DNA from: Onchocerca lupi
Lineage: Eukaryota > Nematoda > Chromadorea > Rhabditida > Onchocercidae
Reading direction: 5' to 3'
Assembly (NCBI GenBank): GCA_028564675.1
Contig: JAOVVO010000044.1
Coordinates: forward strand, 124,001 to 188,000
DNA length: 64,000 nt
Made by a program: the position numbers and the translations under genes. The notes below the pieces were generated by a model. That model did not search any database. It saw only the letters and a program-made list of their open reading frames with translations, and was not told the origin of the DNA. Below, piece by piece: positions 60,128 through 64,000 of the stretch. The first letter of the stretch is position 1. The number at the start of each line of letters is the position of its first letter.

Positions 60128-60933
60128 AGATCCCTTAGTTCATCTGAATGAGAAAAAATTACAGATGTTCAACATATGCAAAATTCCGTTCGATGATAAC
60201 TTTCATGTTTGCATCATGTCGTTATGAGAATGTACTCTTGGAAGAAACTGTACGATGTATCGAGAGAGAAGCCATCCATATGTATCTTCTTTGACTTTAT
60301 TTCTCACAATTAGCTAAACTATATTGAAGTTAAATATATGTAATAATGAAGAACTATCAAGTATAATTAACAAATAGAATATTCACTTGATATAAGTTTG
60401 AGCTGTTGAGTTTTGTTATGCAACATTTCATGTGTATTTCATAAGATTCAGTGGAACCTTGCACAAAAAATAAAGGCAACCTATAAAAGGTTTTCCTCAT
60501 TTGCGTAGATCTTAATAAACAGATTCTAGGTTAAATGATTTAATGAAGCAATCAACACGTCGCACTGCCGGCTTGATCACATCAAATATATGCATTAATT
60601 GTGGATGCTTACCAAGGAAATCTTTATATCTTTACAAGTATGTGTTATGACTTCTGTTTCAGCATTATATATTTGTGTACTTTTCTACTTCTATACTTTA
60701 GATCAAAATTTTATCTTCAAAATTGCAGTTGTGGCCATGTGGTTCATATGGAATGTGATTCACAGAACAGTACACATTATTGTCCGTGTCAGACAAATGC
60801 TTTCAGTTGTTATAATATTAAAAGCAACATCAATTACAGATCCAGTCAAGTGATTCGAAAACCAGTGAAAATTGATATTTTTTCAGAGGAATCTCTCAAA
60901 TTATTGCTAGGACCGAATAGACGAAAATCTTAA
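52568..60933 (+). CDS. vps-8: VPS8, CORVET endosomal tethering subunit
   Basis: Twenty-five exons join in phase to 1220 residues (first 52568-52669, last 60729-60933; others start at 52780, 53068, 53300, 53721, 53905, 54260, 54732, 54977, 55283, 55661, 56066, 56428, 56712, 57308, 57560, 57856, 58042, 58386, 58678, 58876, 59151, 59911 and 60530). VPS8 binds Rab5 within CORVET and tethers early endosomes. An acidic N-terminus precedes a WD40-type propeller (about 85-430: AIGTSRGLVLIFDF, LAIGYGSGLIRTFNVATGK, ACLDSGGSVYELTL, GLSTGGNVSAALKYF). A long alpha-solenoid follows, with NRLYDGVIYVYNRAMSDYIGPLE and CCLSGRAYPIG, both strongly conserved. The C-terminus has a compact RING-H2 (1138-1175: CINC, CGHVVHMEC, CPC). 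Least certain are exons 17-18 (58042 acceptor) and 23 (59911, a GAAG acceptor), where family spacing guided the choice. Confidence 0.92.
56941..57258 (+). repeat. Imperfect direct duplication within a VPS8 intron
   Basis: A block of about 80 bp (56941-57016) recurs at 57171-57258. Shared pieces include CTGATTGCGCTGAGAT, a TCATA-T-AATTGATCATA-like segment and TTGAAGCCTGT with ATCCAC. The copies lie 230 bp apart in the intron between exons 14 and 15. Confidence 0.85.
60038..60125 (+). repeat. Poly(T) then 36-base poly(A) tract in last-but-one VPS8 intron region
   Basis: A T-run (about 60038-60055) is followed 34 bases later by an uninterrupted A-run (about 60090-60125). They could pair as an A:T hairpin. 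Length is likely variable between individuals and assemblies. Confidence 0.85.
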
Positions 60934-61727
60934 ATTTTGTCACTCTATCATAAATTGTATGATTTTAAAATTAGCATTGAATGACAGGTGGATGTTCAGC
61001 TTAGACTAGACGTCCGTCTGCTTACATAATAGTACGTTGCAAAGACATCTGATTATTCGCTCTTTATGCATTGTCTCATAAAATTCTTTAGGAATGTTTC
61101 ATAGGATTAAAATAAGTTTGGTAATAATGTACGGTTTTGCATTCCTTAACTTTTACCTACTTGGAGCATAGTTTAATGTAATGACTTTTTACTTATTCTG
61201 TATTTATTCATAGGCTATTTTGCCAGTGGTATTTATGAAGAAAAGACCAATTTTGTCTATTGACGTAAACCGTAATATTTATACTGGAAAATTGATTTCC
61301 ATACAAATTTATATGTCAGTATTGGCCAATCTGTTTTCGATCTAATGTATTACTTCATTGCATATTCAAGGCCTGTACGATGCTGACCTTAAATATGCAG
61401 TGAAGTAATGCATTTTGTTTTTTCGTTACATAATTTATACATGTATAAATATTTATTGCAAGAAGATGTATCACAGTAAATTCACCATATCTGATTACTG
61501 CATTAAAGCACCAAAACTAGAAGAATTTTCAAAAGCTGAATCAAAAATATGCCTTGAAACGTATTTTTAATCGAAAGATAACGGCCTGAAAAGTTTGTTT
61601 TTTGTTTTCTCATTGTTGCGGAAAGGCAGAGTGTTAGAACGTGAATGGAATCACTACGGATATCATGGTAATTGCAAACAATTATGGAGTTATAGGACTT
61701 GACGTTTTGGTTCTTAGTATAATAAAC

Positions 61728-61761
61728 GACGAAATTGAAGTTGATTAACTTCAATTTCGTC
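61728..61761 (+). repeat. Perfect 15-bp inverted repeat (hairpin)
   Basis: GACGAAATTGAAGTT, loop GATT, then its exact reverse complement. It is too short for a microRNA precursor and may be a cruciform or a terminator-like fold. Confidence 0.95.
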
Positions 61762-62981
61762 ATTTCTCTATTATCATAAGAAAGCCAGAAGTAAGAAGAT
61801 AAGGAAAGTTCACTGCAACATTGAGATGAACGACACGCTTCATTCGATTGCCCGAAAATATACGATGAATTTAGAACGATGGTGCGATACAAGCGTCGAA
61901 GAGCTTGAGATACATTGATATTAAAGTATTAAAGAGATCTGCTTGTAATTTTGCAGTTCTTATTATGGAATTTCATAACAAAGAAGTAAATGGGGAAGTC
62001 AACAATGAGAGGAAGTGGAATTATTTTACACTTGGAGACCTTCATAGAAAAACTTGAAATAAATAATGGCGAGAAGTTAATGTTATGTACCGTAAGCAAA
62101 TACGGTTTGAGGAATCGGACTACATCACCAAGATCATTTTATAAAATCGGAAATTTAAAATTACATGTCCTGGATGAATCAATATAGAGTTTTTCCAGTG
62201 AATGCCATGCAGTCTTTTTTTTTTTTTTTAAATGGGAGTACTTCATTGAATTCACAGCTATATCCCTCACTGATGAAGCGAATTACTGAAATCATTTTCA
62301 AAATGCTACAATCATTCTTCTCGTCCAAAAATTGCTTTGTTAATCTTAATTCAGTATCTATATTATTTTTATTTGCAAGTTGCGCTAAGAATTCCATTTA
62401 TTCATCACTATTTATAAAATATGTACTGTTTAAAAATAAAATTGTCTTTTTTTTATTATAAAAAGTAGCAGCAATAAAGTCTCTACAATATATATTGAAT
62501 TATCACTATGAAATGTCAAAAAATAGTAGTAATCATGTCTGATTTGGGAAAATAAATAAATAGTATCAGTGAAAACTTATGTACAAAATGTCCGCTTATT
62601 GTTATAAATTTTATACTCTCGCCTACGCATCGTATCCTACGCATCTTTTTTTGCATGTTCTATTAGAATTGAATCACCTCAGGTAAATGCTCACTTTGAA
62701 TGGAAAATTGGAAACACAACAGAATATGATTGGCAGAAATAAGCTACTTCTTTTCTAGCAAATCTTAATTCATCAAAGAAAAGAGAAAGAAGTTAACAAT
62801 CTTACTGCGTAACTTCGGTGATTTTATGACATAGTTATTGAACTGAAAAAATAGGACATCTTCATTTAAATTCAATAAGTTTTAGAGAAGACTGTGTAAA
62901 ATAAAGAAATGAAGACTATGCCATCAAGTTTTTCGATTCAGAACTAATTAAATTATTCGACTGAAAGCTTCATAAAAAGAA

Positions 62982-63047
62982 TCCATTTGTCAAATTATTA
63001 TTACAATATTCATTTCAATATATTGTAGTAATAATATAACAAATGGA
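62982..63047 (+). ncRNA. Pre-miRNA-sized hairpin candidate
   Basis: Arms 62982-63009 and 63020-63047 pair over 28 positions with two mismatches and one G-U pair, around a 10-base loop: 66 bases in all. Left arm begins TCCATTTGTCAAATTATTA. The size and near-complete pairing fit a microRNA precursor, but AT-rich inverted repeats are common and no seed was recognised. Structure is seen; function is inferred. Confidence 0.3.
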
Positions 63048-64000
63048 CCACACCATTAATGGAAATCTTCCTGAGATCGCCTGGCAAAATGATTTTGATT
63101 CCAAAATGCCAACTCTCGCGCGTTGTTTGGCAAAAACAAAGGAAGTTGATTCATCTAAATTCCTCCTCCCTTCCCCCCGCAAAAAAGAAAAAAAAAAACG
63201 ACAAAAGGAAAAACTTAACCTTATAAATTAATTACTTTTCAAAAAGAGAAAACTCTAAACTTTCTTGGAGCAGATCTCTTGCATAACAAAATAAAAAATC
63301 GATAAGTTGTGGTTGAACATGCTCACATATATATGTATATAGATACATTCTCGCAACTTTATCTCTTAATAATCCTACAATTCTCGCAAACCTCTTTATC
63401 AGTCCGTCTTATATTAACTCCAATTTAATCAAAACCGTCTTGCTGGAAGATTTCTACTAACGAATGAAGTCATGTCAGCATTTCTCATCCCACTCTTATT
63501 TTATTCATTTTAGTATATTATTGAGGATGCTTGGTTTGTAATTATCAACCGCATTTCGAAATTTAATTTGAGTGAAATTATTCGGGGTTGAAATCTTCCT
63601 TCAAAGTCAGATAGGTTAGAAACTGCTCTTTTGTGAAGTAAACACTACCAAAGGCTTACGGAAGTTTCGATGGATCTATCTGCGCAAAACATGAAAGTAA
63701 TTTGCAGAAGTAGAGCAATTAACCACTTGCATCTCCACAGAGCTGCAAAAATCTCTCCATACGCGCAGAACTGTGATCAGCTTCTTGCCCTTCGTAGCCA
63801 TGAGGCAAAAGTAAAATTAGACCACTGGTCGCAACCAGTTTGTTTCTGCCGACGCAATAAACTGGTCGGTCATAATTTGAAAAAAAAATAATAATTTTAA
63901 TTTTATTTAAGAAATGATTTTATTTGAGTGAAATAATTCCGATAAATTGAAATAATTCGTGAAATAATTAATTTGGGACCATCCATGGAATAAAAAAATT

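Larger units (their letters stand above)
60934..64000. other. Terminal stretch with no defended gene
   Basis: 3 kb past VPS8. Open frames at 61503-61892 (-), 61962-62187 (+) and 62179-62397 (-) have no recognised homology. ATTTTGCAG (about 61950) precedes an ATG at 61962 with a 30-codon frame, a weak hint of a gene start. Two hairpins are listed separately. Otherwise AT-rich. Confidence 0.45.

Noticed and set aside
63043..63891. Plus-strand ATG frames of 62 and 73 codons near the window end
   Set aside because: Lys-rich or mixed composition with no motif; no splice context.

Overview
This is AT-rich eukaryotic DNA with many short introns (mostly 60-700 bp). The gene content is animal, and the gene style fits a nematode, most likely a filarial or related spirurid worm. 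Supporting signs are polypyrimidine-poor TTTCAG-type acceptors, start codons that sit a few bases after an unpaired splice acceptor (as expected for spliced-leader trans-splicing), a TGF-beta type I receptor and ELO elongases. No species name can be fixed from the sequence alone, and I saw no bacterial insert, CRISPR array, rRNA or convincing tRNA.

Eleven protein genes could be rebuilt exon by exon. In every case the exon phases match and the total length is a multiple of three. Left to right: mitochondrial ribosomal protein uS9m (+, 5162-8437); a MEIOC-like meiotic protein (+, 13914-18107); then four genes all on the minus strand, read from right to left as cyclin Y (34496-31719), PITHD1 (30976-29621), ESCRT-II subunit VPS36 (28226-25383) and the poly(A) factor FIP1 (24309-19965). 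Next come a small coiled-coil/MYND protein (+, 35525-36760), a short cytospin-like coiled-coil/CH protein (+, 37758-40415), a fatty-acid elongase (+, 43615-45201) preceded by two decayed related copies, a TGF-beta type I receptor kinase (-, 51611-46292) and the CORVET subunit VPS8 (+, 52568-60933). The first 5 kb, 8.4-13.9 kb and the last 3 kb hold no gene I can defend.

The genes are mostly housekeeping and do not form one pathway. VPS36 and VPS8 both act on endosomes, and cyclin Y and the TGF-beta receptor are signalling proteins. The four minus-strand genes share orientation with 0.7-1.4 kb gaps, so a loose operon is possible but unproven.

The most unusual features are these. Four introns start with GC instead of GT, three of them firmly fixed by conserved protein. 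A dispersed repeat family with palindromic ends has at least three copies. Two genes carry tandem duplications exactly at a 3' splice site. Cyclin Y has a possible second N-terminus that would remove its myristoylation site. There are decayed elongase-like duplicates, several strong hairpins (one of pre-miRNA size), and a nematode gene of the MEIOC family with three E2F-like motifs in its first intron. I did not find a clear new multi-gene system.
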